Shown piece by piece: positions 50,658-59,367 of a DNA stretch of 64,000 bases. Source of the stretch: Gordonia sp. 'Campus' (GTDB lineage Bacteria > Actinomycetota > Actinomycetes > Mycobacteriales > Mycobacteriaceae). A program made the translations under genes and the position numbers. The notes below the pieces were generated by a model, which worked only from the letters and a program-made list of their open reading frames with translations, was not told the origin of the DNA and made no database searches. Numbering within the stretch: the stretch's first letter is position 1; each line of letters begins with the position of its first letter. The stretch covers positions 391,784-455,783 of the forward strand of contig NZ_JAKOIW010000001.1 of assembly GCF_022206305.1 (NCBI RefSeq), written 5' to 3'.

Positions 50658-51821
50658 ATGGCGACCCGACATGTGGCGCTCGACGTCCTACGCGGAATCG
50701 CGATCCTGGGAACCCTCGCGACCAACATCTGGATCTTCACCAACCCGGAGGGGCTGGTGGGCTACATCCAGGGCACGAATCACGCCACCGGCTCCTGGGC
50801 GATGGTCGAGGACATCCTGCAGCAGCTCGCGCAGGGCAAGTTCTTGGGGCTGCTCACGATCATGTTCGGGATCGGCCTGGCCATCCAGCTACGGTCGGCC
50901 ACCCGCCGGGGCCGCCCCTGGCCCGGTCGGTACTACTGGCGCGCCGCCCTGCTGTTCGTCGACGGCACGATCAACTACTTCCTCTTCACCGAGTTCGACG
51001 TCCTGATGGGTTACGCGGTCACCGGACTCATCGTGGCGTACCTGCTGACGATGCGTCTCCGCCGTCAGTACATCGCCATCGTCGTCGCCATCGTCACGCA
51101 CGTGGCGCTGCTGGGCCTGATCACGTGGGCTCTTCTCGCCGCCCCTGTCTCCTCCGCCCCCGGAGCCGGGCTCTCACCCAATCCCTACGCGGACGGCAGC
51201 TTCGTCGATCTGATCGCGTTCCGCGCCGAGAACCTGTTGGCGTTCCGCGCCGAGGTCATCGTCATCCTGCCCATGTCGATCGCCCTGTTCCTCGTGGGCG
51301 CCGCGCTGCTGCGCTCCGGCGTCCTCGAACCGCGCGGCGCCCGACTCCGGCGACGCCTCATGGTCGCCGGGCTGGGGGTCGCCCTTCCCCTCGACCTCGT
51401 GGTCGGGCTCGGCGGCGGGGACGCCGGACTCGTCGTGGGGCGATACGGGCTGGCTCCGGTCGTCGCCCTGGGCCTGCTCGCCTGGGTTGCCGACCATTAC
51501 GCCGACGGCCGCACTGCCGGCCGGTGCGGCCGGATACTCGCCCCGGTAGGGCGAATGGCGTTGTCGTGCTACGTGTTCCAGAACGCGCTCGCGGGCGCTA
51601 TCTGTTATGGATGGGGTGCCGGCCTCGCACAGCGGCTCGACGGCACGACGCTCGTCCCGGTGACGGTGGGGCTCTACCTCTCCATCGCCATCGTGCTCGT
51701 CATCGTCTCGCACGCCTGGCTCCGCCGATTCGACCGCGGCCCTCTCGAGTGGCTGTGGCATCGCAGCTACGACCTCATCGCGGCGAGAACCGAGCAGCAG
51801 ACCGCGACGACGCGCGCGTAG
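50658..51821 (+). CDS. DUF418 (YeiB-like) membrane protein
   Basis: 387 residues; ATG follows GGAGG. About nine hydrophobic segments. The N-terminal RHVALDVLRGIAILGTLATNI is the family opening (R-x-x-x-L-D-x-x-R-G-x-A-x-L-G). The C-terminal DUF418 box is ILAPVGRMALSCYVFQNALAGAICYGWG, with GPLEWLWHRSYD close to the end. These are distant relatives of the acyltransferase-3 superfamily with unproven function. It is controlled, by position, by the divergent TetR. It is a separate family from the OafA-like protein at 22486. Confidence 0.9.
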   Translation: MATRHVALDVLRGIAILGTLATNIWIFTNPEGLVGYIQGTNHATGSWAMVEDILQQLAQGKFLGLLTIMFGIGLAIQLRSATRRGRPWPGRYYWRAALLFVDGTINYFLFTEFDVLMGYAVTGLIVAYLLTMRLRRQYIAIVVAIVTHVALLGLITWALLAAPVSSAPGAGLSPNPYADGSFVDLIAFRAENLLAFRAEVIVILPMSIALFLVGAALLRSGVLEPRGARLRRRLMVAGLGVALPLDLVVGLGGGDAGLVVGRYGLAPVVALGLLAWVADHYADGRTAGRCGRILAPVGRMALSCYVFQNALAGAICYGWGAGLAQRLDGTTLVPVTVGLYLSIAIVLVIVSHAWLRRFDRGPLEWLWHRSYDLIAARTEQQTATTRA

Positions 51822-51912
51822 CGGCAGGCCGAATGCGGCCAGGCGACCGTGCGGTTAGCAGACTTCCGGATGGGGTACCCGGCACCACCATCGTCCGACC
51901 GAGGAGTGCGCC

Positions 51913-52401
51913 GTGGACACCGCCATCTGGATCATCATCGCCGTCATCGCCGTCATCGCCGTCCTCGCCCTGGTGCTGCTGTTGCTGCGGCAACGCAAGG
52001 CGCGACGACGCGTTCAGGCCGAGCAGATACGCCAGAACGCATCCCAACAGGTGTCGACGGTCCGGCACCGTGAGGCCGTCGCCGAGGAGGCCGACGCGCG
52101 GGCACGCCAGGCGAAAGCGGAGGCCGACGCCAAGGCCGCCGAGGCCAAGCGACTCCAGGAACAGGCCCGTCACCACCAGGGGCACGCCGCCGAGTCGCGG
52201 CACGAGGTGGAGAGCGAGTTCGCCCGGGCGGACAAACTCGATCCCGACGTTCGCCGCACCGGTGACGGACACGAAGGGCACGACCCTGCCGGGCAGGGCA
52301 GGCACGAGGACCAGCAGCAGCCGGGAGTCGGCGGCCACCGACCGGACCCGCGCTCCCATGTCGACCCCCGACGCGATCAGACCCCGCCGAACGCCCGCTG
52401 A
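51913..52401 (+). CDS. Membrane-anchored coiled-coil protein
   Basis: 162 residues from GTG 51913 (GAGGAG at 51902-51907). One N-terminal helix (TAIWIIIAVIAVIAVLALVLLLL) is followed by a basic stop (RQRKARRR), then about 70 residues of charged Ala/Glu/Arg coiled coil (EAVAEEADARARQAKAEADAKAAEAKRLQEQARHH). The tail is His/Gly/Pro/Asp-rich and probably disordered. No known domain; similar short proteins occur in Gordonia and Rhodococcus. Function unknown. The 178-bp gap that follows precedes the MMPL exporter. Confidence 0.75.
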   Translation: MDTAIWIIIAVIAVIAVLALVLLLLRQRKARRRVQAEQIRQNASQQVSTVRHREAVAEEADARARQAKAEADAKAAEAKRLQEQARHHQGHAAESRHEVESEFARADKLDPDVRRTGDGHEGHDPAGQGRHEDQQQPGVGGHRPDPRSHVDPRRDQTPPNAR

Positions 52402-52579
52402 CTCTCACCGGAGACCGGCCAGGGGAGACGTGAGTCATAGCTGATCGAGGTAGTGAGCGAGAACCCTTTCAAAACTGGCACTGAGTACCGAGTGTTAGTG
52501 GGTACCATTTTGAACGTCACCGTTGCCCTCGGCTCCGAGGTCGACTCCTGCGCTCGAAGTACCGGAAGGGTTCCACCCC

Positions 52580-54796
52580 ATGGCGTCATATCTGTTCAAG
52601 CTCGGAAGGTTCTCCTTCCGGCACAAATGGGCGGTGATCGCGGTCTGGCTGGTCGCGCTCATCGCGGTGGCCGGCCTGGTCGGCACACTCCAGCCGAAGT
52701 TCGCCAAGGACTTCAGCCTGCCGGGAACCGATTCGGGGATCGCCACCGAACAGGTCCAGGAGTACTTCCCGCAGGTCATGGCGCAGCAGGAGCGGGCGTC
52801 GACCAGCATCCTCGTGGCCGCTGACGACGGGTTGCAGAACCATGTCGCCCAGATCGACAAACTCGCCGAGGACCTGCGCACCCTTCCCGACGTGATCGAT
52901 CCGCAGACCGTGGTGAACCCGTTGGTCGTCGCGGCGGCGCAACCGGCCTTGGCGCCGTCGGTCGTCGGTGACAACGGGCGGGTCGGACTCATCCAGGTCC
53001 GCCAGAACATCGAGATGCTCGACCTGACCGTCGAGAACCGGGATGAACTGGTCAAGATCCTCGACGAGAACCGAGGCAACGGTCTCCAGGTCGAGGCCAC
53101 CGGTTCACTGATGCAGGTGATGGAACCCGGGGGCGCGGCCGAACTGATCGGTTTCGCCGTCGCTTTCGTGGTGATGATCGTCGCCTTCGGCGCCCTGATC
53201 GCCGCCTTCATCCCGCTGGTCACCGCGATCGTCGGAGTGGCGATCACGATAATGCTGCTCAACCTGTCGGCCGAAGTGCTCTCCATCAACGAGTCGGCGA
53301 CGGCCATCGTCACGATGCTGGGTATCGCGGTGTCGATCGACTACGCGTTGTTCATCGTGTCCCGCTACCGAGCAGAGCTCAGGCGGGGAGGCGCGCCGGC
53401 GGACGCGGCCGGACGGGCGGTCGGCACAGCGGGATCCGCGGTGGTGTTCGCGGGGCTCACCGTCATCATCGCGGTCGTCGCGCTGGTCGTCATCGGCATC
53501 CCGATCATCACGCAGATGGGTGCCGGCGCCGGTGTCGCGGTGCTGATCGCCGTCCTCGCCGCCCTCACCCTGATCCCCGCGATCCTGGGCGCCTTCGGCC
53601 GTTTCGCGTTCGTGCCCCGAATCCCCTGGATCAAGCATGCCGAGGAATCCGAATCCGGCGACACACTGGGCATCCGGGTCGGCCGCACGGTGGTCAAGTG
53701 GCCGATCCCGTTCATCGTCCTCGGACTGCTCGCGCTGACCGGCGCGGCCATCCCGGCGACCAAGATGGAACTGGGCCTGTCGATGACCAGCGAAGCCGAG
53801 GCGCCCGCCCAGGCACTGCTCAATCGTGGATTCGGCGAGGGCATCAACGGCCCGCTGCTCGTCGTCGTGCACGACGAGGACAACCCGATCAAGACCGTTG
53901 CCGACGAAACCGTCAGGCACATCGCAGGTCTCGGCGACGTCGCCAATCCGGCAGCTCTGAACTGGACCGGCAACGACGGGGGTCAGAACGGCAACACCGC
54001 GTTGATCATCGTGACCCCGGAGAGCTCACCGTCGTCGGCGGCCACGCACGAATTGATGGAGAAGATCCGGGCATTCGCCCCGGCGGCCTCCGAACGTGGT
54101 GCCGAACTGCATGTCGGCGGCCAGACCGCCATCATGTCGGACCTGTCGCAGAAGCTCGACGACGCGCTGATCCCCTATCTGATCGTCGTTGTCGGACTTG
54201 CCTTCCTGATCATGATCGGGGTCTTCCGGTCGCTCTGGGTGCCGCTCGTCGGCACAGTCGGGTTCATCTTCTCGGTCCTGGCGACATTCGGTATCACCGT
54301 CGCGATCTTCCAGGAGGGCTGGCTCGGCCTCATCACCAACACCCAACCGATCATCTCCTTCTTGCCGATCTTCTTGATCGGCGTGGTGTTCGGCCTGGCG
54401 ATGGACTATCAGGTGTTCCTCGTGACCCGAATGCGTGAGGAGTACATCCACGGGATGTCGGCCAAGGAGGCGATCGTCGCGGGTTACCGGCACGGTGCCC
54501 GAGTGGTGACGTCCGCGGCGATCATCATGATCAGCGTCTTCGCCGCGTTCATGCTCTCTCCGGAGACGACGGCGAAGATGATGGGCTTCGCGCTCGCGGC
54601 GGCGGTCTTCTTCGACGCCTTCGTGATCCGCATGCTGGTGGTGCCCGCGGTCATCGCGCTTCTCGGCGACCGCGCGTGGGGCCTGCCGCGCTGGCTCGAC
54701 CGTTTCGTCATCAACTTCGACATCGAGGGCGAAGCCGTCCGTCACCGGGGGCTCGAGGACCCCGAGGGGACCAGGGAGCCGGTACCGGCGAGTTGA
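52580..54796 (+). CDS. MMPL/RND family transporter
   Basis: 738 residues from ATG 52580 (GGAAGGG upstream). Two repeats of one helix, a large extracytoplasmic domain and a five-helix bundle. Family motifs include FALFIVSRYRAELRRGG (here IDYALFIVSRYRAELR, after the first bundle) and FGLAMDYQVFLVTRMREEY in the second. The Asp-Tyr pairs in IDYALF and MDYQVF are the proton-relay residues. It is of the smaller MMPL type, typical for lipid or drug export. A TetR gene (54834) follows 37 bp later. Upstream, CACTGAGTACCGAGTG and GTACC repeats (52476-52506) may be its operator. Confidence 0.92.
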   Translation: MASYLFKLGRFSFRHKWAVIAVWLVALIAVAGLVGTLQPKFAKDFSLPGTDSGIATEQVQEYFPQVMAQQERASTSILVAADDGLQNHVAQIDKLAEDLRTLPDVIDPQTVVNPLVVAAAQPALAPSVVGDNGRVGLIQVRQNIEMLDLTVENRDELVKILDENRGNGLQVEATGSLMQVMEPGGAAELIGFAVAFVVMIVAFGALIAAFIPLVTAIVGVAITIMLLNLSAEVLSINESATAIVTMLGIAVSIDYALFIVSRYRAELRRGGAPADAAGRAVGTAGSAVVFAGLTVIIAVVALVVIGIPIITQMGAGAGVAVLIAVLAALTLIPAILGAFGRFAFVPRIPWIKHAEESESGDTLGIRVGRTVVKWPIPFIVLGLLALTGAAIPATKMELGLSMTSEAEAPAQALLNRGFGEGINGPLLVVVHDEDNPIKTVADETVRHIAGLGDVANPAALNWTGNDGGQNGNTALIIVTPESSPSSAATHELMEKIRAFAPAASERGAELHVGGQTAIMSDLSQKLDDALIPYLIVVVGLAFLIMIGVFRSLWVPLVGTVGFIFSVLATFGITVAIFQEGWLGLITNTQPIISFLPIFLIGVVFGLAMDYQVFLVTRMREEYIHGMSAKEAIVAGYRHGARVVTSAAIIMISVFAAFMLSPETTAKMMGFALAAAVFFDAFVIRMLVVPAVIALLGDRAWGLPRWLDRFVINFDIEGEAVRHRGLEDPEGTREPVPAS

Positions 54797-54833
54797 CCAG
54801 TTCGACAAGGTATTTCATGACAGATGAGGACAC

Positions 54834-55478
54834 ATGGGCGACCGCCTGACGGCGAGCGCCCCCACCGACGCCCCGGGACACAACCCGGGGCGTCGGATGG
54901 GCCTGCGCGAGCAGAACAAACTGCGCACCCGCAATGCGATCCGGCAGGCCGCCATCACCCTGATCGCCGAACAGGGTTATTCCGGTACCACCGTCGAGCA
55001 GATCGCCGAGGCCGCCGGGGTCTCGCACACCACGTTCTTCCGCTACTTCCCGTCCAAAGAGCAGGTGGTCATCGGCGACGAACACCTGCGCGTCGAGGCA
55101 CAGAACATCGTCGAGTCGATGCCGCCCGGGCTCAGCCACTTCGACCTCATCCGACAGCTGATGACCGAACTGCACCGGCTCACGGTCGACGACCCGTGGG
55201 TGGGTAATCCGTTGCGCATGCAACTCATCCGCACCGAACCGCTGCTGCAGAAGACATTCCAGGTCGAATCCGAACGCATCATCTCCGACATGACCCAGTT
55301 GATCGCCGACTACCTGGGCATCCCACCCGACGACTTCCGATTGAAGGTCTTCCTCGACGCCGTGGCCGGGGTGACCTTCCACCTCGCGACCGAACTCGAC
55401 GACACTCTCGACATGCCGCAATTGGAGACCACCCTGCGGGCCATCGATCTGCTGGAGCAGGGCCTGCCACTGCGGTGA
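54834..55478 (+). CDS. TetR/AcrR transcriptional regulator
   Basis: 214 residues; ATG at 54834 follows GATGAGGA. After a 20-residue tail comes the HTH NKLRTRNAIRQAAITLIAEQGYSGTTVEQIAEAAGVSHTTFFRYFPSKEQ. The C-terminal domain is helical (MTELHRLTVDDPWVGNPLRMQLIRTEP). It is co-directional with and just downstream of the MMPL exporter, so it is likely its regulator. The gene is followed by a separately promoted hydrolase. Ligand unknown. Confidence 0.93.
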   Translation: MGDRLTASAPTDAPGHNPGRRMGLREQNKLRTRNAIRQAAITLIAEQGYSGTTVEQIAEAAGVSHTTFFRYFPSKEQVVIGDEHLRVEAQNIVESMPPGLSHFDLIRQLMTELHRLTVDDPWVGNPLRMQLIRTEPLLQKTFQVESERIISDMTQLIADYLGIPPDDFRLKVFLDAVAGVTFHLATELDDTLDMPQLETTLRAIDLLEQGLPLR

Positions 55479-55507
55479 GGCGGCGGGCGGTCACGTGCGC
55501 ACGGCCC

Positions 55508-55513
55508 TACCCT
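55508..55513 (+). promoter_or_regulatory. -10 box of the hydrolase at 55520
   Basis: TACCCT with six bases to GTG 55520, in the short gap after the TetR stop; leaderless layout. Confidence 0.45.
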
Positions 55514-55519
55514 GGTGGC

Positions 55520-56281
55520 GTGACATCTCCCCTGCGCGAGTACACGACCATCAGTCATCCCGAGCCCGATACCCGTGTGTGGCACGAGGTTCACGGAGAA
55601 GGACAGCCGGTCGTGTTGCTGCACGGCGCCTTCTCCGGAGCGTCGTCGTGGGGAGGGCAGGTGCCGGCTCTCGTCGAGGCGGGGCGGCGAGTGTTCTGTC
55701 CGGAGCGTCACGGCCACGGCCACAGCCCCGACGTGACCGAGGAATTCCACTACGCGGACATGGCCGAGGAGACGATCGCCTATCTCGACGAGGTGGTCGG
55801 TGGTCCCGCGGACATCGTCGGGTGGAGTGACGGCGCCGTGGTCGGGGTGCTGGTCGCGCTGCGGCGTCCCGATCTGATCCGCCGTCTGGTGCTCATCGGT
55901 CAGTACTTCAACAGTTCGGGGCGCGCCGTCGGCGGAATGCTCGACGCCCTCGGCACCGACGAGGAGATGAAAGCGTTCTTCGCGGCCGAGTATGCGACCG
56001 AATCCCCGGACGGCCCAGACCATTTCCAGGTCATCTTCGACAAGACGATGGCCATGATCGACTCGGAGCCGGAGATCGATCTCGGCGACCTCTCGGCGGT
56101 CACCGCGCCGACCCTGGTCATGCAGGGCGACCGCGACGAGGTGACCCTCGAGCACAGCCTGGGCGTCGTCGCAGCCATCGACGGTGCCCGGCTGTGCGTC
56201 ATCCCCGGATCGCACCTGATCCCGATCGAGGCGCCGACGGCGGTGAACGCGGTGATCGCACAGTTCTTGACGGAGGACTGA
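55520..56281 (+). CDS. Alpha/beta hydrolase
   Basis: 253 residues from GTG 55520. Oxyanion strand PVVLLHGAFSGASSWGGQVPAL, RHGHGHSPDV, nucleophile elbow IVGWSDGAVVGVL (Ser in G-W-S-D-G), acid strand TLVMQGDRDEVTLEHS and the last His in IPGSHLIPIEAP. It is the common small esterase/haloperoxidase-like build. No signal peptide. It is downstream of the MMPL-TetR pair but with its own -10. Substrate unknown. Confidence 0.9.
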   Translation: MTSPLREYTTISHPEPDTRVWHEVHGEGQPVVLLHGAFSGASSWGGQVPALVEAGRRVFCPERHGHGHSPDVTEEFHYADMAEETIAYLDEVVGGPADIVGWSDGAVVGVLVALRRPDLIRRLVLIGQYFNSSGRAVGGMLDALGTDEEMKAFFAAEYATESPDGPDHFQVIFDKTMAMIDSEPEIDLGDLSAVTAPTLVMQGDRDEVTLEHSLGVVAAIDGARLCVIPGSHLIPIEAPTAVNAVIAQFLTED

Positions 56282-56357
56282 CCCGGAGGCGAGCTGCGGG
56301 CCGCGGGCGCTGCTGTCTGCGCGCCGGCTCCACCGCAGGTTCGGCGCGGCGAGCCTC

Positions 56358-56363
56358 TACGAT
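56358..56363 (+). promoter_or_regulatory. -10 box of the PAP2 gene
   Basis: TACGAT, six bases before GTG 56370; the same layout as the neighbouring hydrolase. Confidence 0.45.
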
Positions 56364-56369
56364 CGTGGG

Positions 56370-57629
56370 GTGATCTCGGACAGCGCCGCCCAGACCCCGA
56401 CGACACCGTCGCCCGCGACACCTCGTAGGCCCCGGACCCCACTCCGCTCACGCCTGATCACGTCGATCATCGGGGTGACCGCCGCTGTCGCGGCCACCGC
56501 CGCGCTCGTGGCGCCCGCCGATGCCGCCCCGGCGCGGCCGAACCCGACACCCTTCCCCGTCACCGACATCGCGCGGCTCTATGCGTCTGACGTCTCGTCC
56601 TATCCGGGTGGGGTGTACCTCGAGCCCATCGACTCCTTCGACGCGCTGCGCCGCGATCACCCGGAGGTCATGGCTCGCAATCTCGAGACGGCGGTCGCCG
56701 TCAACCAGTCCGCCGCCGACGATCCCGCGCTGCAGCGTCGCGCACTCGCCGACGCGCACGACGACCCGCTGTGGACGATGTCCGACGCCTTCGGCGCCCG
56801 CCTGGGCCGCCACTTCCGCGACGCGCTCGCGGCCGGGCGACTACCCAAGACCACGGCATTGTTCAGCGACTACCTGGCACGTGCGGGTGGTGTCGCGAAC
56901 GCGACCTTCGTCGAGAAGTACGCCTTCGGCTACGAGCGGCCCTTCATCGTCGCACCCGAACGCATCCGCAAGTACATGCGCGCCGGAGCCAGCGAATACG
57001 ACGCCCTCGGCAGCAACCCGTCGTTCCCCTCCGGGCACACCAGTCTGTTCTTCTGGCGCGGGGCCCTTCTCGCGTCGATGCTCCCCGAATTCGGGCCGCA
57101 GTTGCTCACGCGGGCGTCCGAGGGCGGTTATCACCGCATCGTGCTCGGCGTGCACTACCCGCTCGACGTGATCGGCGGGGCGATGGTGGGCCAGGCCGCG
57201 GCCGCCGACCGCTGGAACGACCCTCAGTTCCGTCGACTGCTCACCGCCGCGTCGACCGAGATCCGCAAGGAACTCGAATGGCGCTGCGGCGCAACCCTGT
57301 CGACGTGTGTCGCGCGTGACACCCCGTACCTGACCGACGCCGACGCACAGGCCGTCTACGCCGAGCGCCTCACCTACGGTTTCGGGCGGGTCGCGTCACC
57401 GACCCATCCGATGGTCGTGCCGGAACAGGCGGTCGGACTCCTCGCCGGCGCCTTCCCGAACCTGACCGACGGTCAACGACGACAGGTGCTCGCCCAGACC
57501 GCGCTCCCGGCCGGTCACCCGCTGGACGACCAGCGGGCCGGTCGCGCCTCCTGGCAGCGCCTCGACCTGGTGCGTGCTTACACCGCCGACGTGACCGTCG
57601 ACGCGAAGGGTCGAGTGACCGTTCGCTGA
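56370..57629 (+). CDS. Secreted PAP2-family acid phosphatase
   Basis: 419 residues from GTG 56370. After a 25-residue Pro-rich start there is a Tat/Sec-like signal (RSRLITSIIGVTAAVAATAALVAPADAAPA). The PAP2 signature is complete: K183-x6-R190-P191 (KYAFGYERP), P220-S-G-H223 (FPSGHTS) and R256-x5-H262-x3-D266 (HRIVLGVHYPLD); the usual S before that Arg is His255. Bacterial class A acid phosphatases of this size act in the cell envelope on phosphate esters. The remaining C-terminal 150 residues hold a Cys pair (C294/C302 region) and no known domain. It is followed by a 340-bp gap. Confidence 0.9.
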   Translation: MISDSAAQTPTTPSPATPRRPRTPLRSRLITSIIGVTAAVAATAALVAPADAAPARPNPTPFPVTDIARLYASDVSSYPGGVYLEPIDSFDALRRDHPEVMARNLETAVAVNQSAADDPALQRRALADAHDDPLWTMSDAFGARLGRHFRDALAAGRLPKTTALFSDYLARAGGVANATFVEKYAFGYERPFIVAPERIRKYMRAGASEYDALGSNPSFPSGHTSLFFWRGALLASMLPEFGPQLLTRASEGGYHRIVLGVHYPLDVIGGAMVGQAAAADRWNDPQFRRLLTAASTEIRKELEWRCGATLSTCVARDTPYLTDADAQAVYAERLTYGFGRVASPTHPMVVPEQAVGLLAGAFPNLTDGQRRQVLAQTALPAGHPLDDQRAGRASWQRLDLVRAYTADVTVDAKGRVTVR

Positions 57630-57746
57630 CCCCCGGCGGCAGACCCGCCACACTGAATCGTTTGTCCCACTGCCCGTTGCGAACTCATCGCGACGGGCAG
57701 TTCCGGCACCATCTGATCCAGAGTGTGTCCAGTTTGCGCGAACAGC

Positions 57747-57776
57747 TTGACACCGAAGTAAGGATGTGGCTACGTT
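57747..57776 (+). promoter_or_regulatory. Candidate promoter of the ABC importer operon
   Basis: TTGACA (57747-57752), an 18-bp spacer and TACGTT (57771-57776). Transcription would start near 57783 and leave a leader of about 187 bases before the lipoprotein gene. Other parts of 57630-57969 show no gene. Confidence 0.5.
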
Positions 57777-57887
57777 TCGAGTGGCCCACATCACATCCGA
57801 CGTGGACTCACCGCCGTGACCTGCGCGGACGGTGCCGGAATCGCGGACCCAGATACAGCGCTGGGTCGATGAACTCATTCCTTCTAA

Positions 57888-57926
57888 GCCCCGCCGGGGC
57901 GATGTCGCCATGCCCCTTCGCGGGGC
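57888..57926 (+). promoter_or_regulatory. Overlapping hairpins in the leader of the ABC operon
   Basis: Hairpin A is GCCCC/GGGGC (57888-57900). Hairpin B is GGCGA/TCGCC (57898-57909) and shares bases with A. Hairpin C is GCCCC-TTCGC-GGGGC (57912-57926), followed by GGTTTCGT. A and B cannot form together, and GGGGC of A can also pair with GCCCC of C. This could be an attenuator; no ligand pocket is recognised. Confidence 0.4.
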
Positions 57927-57969
57927 GGTTTCGTCGTGCCCGGAGATCATCGGGAAAGGCAGTCGAAAC

Positions 57970-59244
57970 ATGCGTTGGTCGAATTCACGCAAGAGCGCCG
58001 GACGGTTGGCGGCGGTCGCCGTGGCCGCGGCGTGCATCTTCTCGGTCGTGTCGTGTAGCAGCGACGACGGCGGGTCGTCCGGCGGCTCGGCCGCCGACTC
58101 CAGCGGCACCAAGGCGTCGGGCGAGGCGATCAAGATCGGGTTGTTCAACCCCACCAAGGGGCCCGCCACCCAAGGCGGCGTGACCACCGGCAAGGACGCC
58201 GCCCTGGACTACATCAACAACCAGATCGGCGGCATCGGCGGACGCCCCGTCGAGGTCGTCGACTGCGGCATCGACCAGACCGCACCGGAATCGACGGTGT
58301 CGTGCGCGAACCAGTTCGTCGAGGCCGGCGTGGTCGCCGCCATCGACGGATACAACGCCGAATCCGCCTCCGCCGTGCCGATTCTCACCTCGGCCGGCAT
58401 CCCGCTGGTCGGTCAGATCCCGTTCAACACCTCGACCGGCGCCTCGGCCGAGAACCGCGTGTACTTCGGACCGCCGCCCGCCGCGTTCCTCGTCGGCTTC
58501 ATGCAGCAGCTCAAGGCGTCGAACAAGAACTCCCTGACTCTCGCGAATGCCGATCTGCCGCAGGCACATCAGGTCTTCGACGGGCTGATGAAGCCGCTCG
58601 GCGCGCAGCTCGGCATCGACGTCAAGTCGGTCTACTACCCGCCGACCGGCCCCAACTTCACCTCGCTGGCCACCACACTGGCCGAGGGCAACCCCGCCGC
58701 GGCCGGTCTGATGACCTCCCAGAACGACAACGTGTGCACCAAGCTCGCCCAGTCGCTGCGATCGGTGAACTACAAGGGCACCATGTTCATGGCGGCCTGC
58801 ACCGACTTCATCGACACACTGGGGGCGCAAGCGGTTGGCGCACAGACGTACTCACCGATCTGGCAGCCGCCGGCCAAGGACTCGGCACCGGAGCCGGCCA
58901 AGGCCAACCTCGACATCGCCCAGAAGTTCATCGACGGACAGGGCGGGACCGGCGGGTTCTACGCGTACGGCACCTTCGCGACCCTCACGGACTTCGCGAT
59001 CACGCTCAACAACGCCAAGGTTACCGACTACACCGGACCCAATGTGCTCGGTGCGCTGAAGGCCGTCACGGACTACCAGTCCTTCCTCGGCCCGAAGCTC
59101 AACTGCGGTAAGCCGACCACGCCGAACTGCACCACCGAGATGCTGCTGTTCGACGTCGTCGCCGAGAAGAAGACCGAACCCGCCACCGGCGGATTCATCA
59201 CCCCGCTCCCGGCTGCGCTGCAGCGCATCCCGGGCGCCTACTGA
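57970..59244 (+). CDS. ABC transporter substrate-binding lipoprotein (branched-chain amino acid type)
   Basis: 424 residues from ATG 57970 (AAAGG upstream). Lipoprotein signal with lipobox ending at Cys29 (IFSVVSC). Then a Ser/Gly linker and a type I periplasmic fold: AIKIGLFNPTKGPATQGGVTTGKDAALDYINNQIGGIGGRPVEVVDCGID. It delivers a small organic ligand to the permease. The family includes leucine, urea, amide and aromatic-acid binders; specificity cannot be read. The cysteines (VDCGID, SCANQF, NVCTKL, AACTDF, NCGKP, NCTTE) suggest disulfides. Its expression relative to the permease is probably favoured by the hairpin at 59255. Confidence 0.92.
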   Translation: MRWSNSRKSAGRLAAVAVAAACIFSVVSCSSDDGGSSGGSAADSSGTKASGEAIKIGLFNPTKGPATQGGVTTGKDAALDYINNQIGGIGGRPVEVVDCGIDQTAPESTVSCANQFVEAGVVAAIDGYNAESASAVPILTSAGIPLVGQIPFNTSTGASAENRVYFGPPPAAFLVGFMQQLKASNKNSLTLANADLPQAHQVFDGLMKPLGAQLGIDVKSVYYPPTGPNFTSLATTLAEGNPAAAGLMTSQNDNVCTKLAQSLRSVNYKGTMFMAACTDFIDTLGAQAVGAQTYSPIWQPPAKDSAPEPAKANLDIAQKFIDGQGGTGGFYAYGTFATLTDFAITLNNAKVTDYTGPNVLGALKAVTDYQSFLGPKLNCGKPTTPNCTTEMLLFDVVAEKKTEPATGGFITPLPAALQRIPGAY

Positions 59245-59254
59245 CGGTCGCGAT

Positions 59255-59282
59255 GTGGCGGGGTGGACACCCACCCCGCCAC
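59255..59282 (+). terminator. Intra-operon hairpin after the binding-protein gene
   Basis: GTGGCGGGGTGG (59255-59266) and CCACCCCGCCAC (59271-59282) form a perfect 12-bp stem with an ACAC loop right after the lipoprotein gene. There is no T-run. Such stems commonly lower transcription into the permease or protect the upstream mRNA. Confidence 0.7.
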
Positions 59283-59367
59283 ACCCGTCCCCGCATACCG
59301 ACTCCGAACCCGTCCGCACCCCTCACGCGCGTGAGATCCGTACGCGCCGAACGAATGAGTACGCCAC

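Noticed and set aside
57869..57969. Leader peptide before the ABC lipoprotein
   Set aside because: A frame from ATG 57869 has no stop in the leader and runs into the lipoprotein gene in another frame; no run of one amino acid is present.
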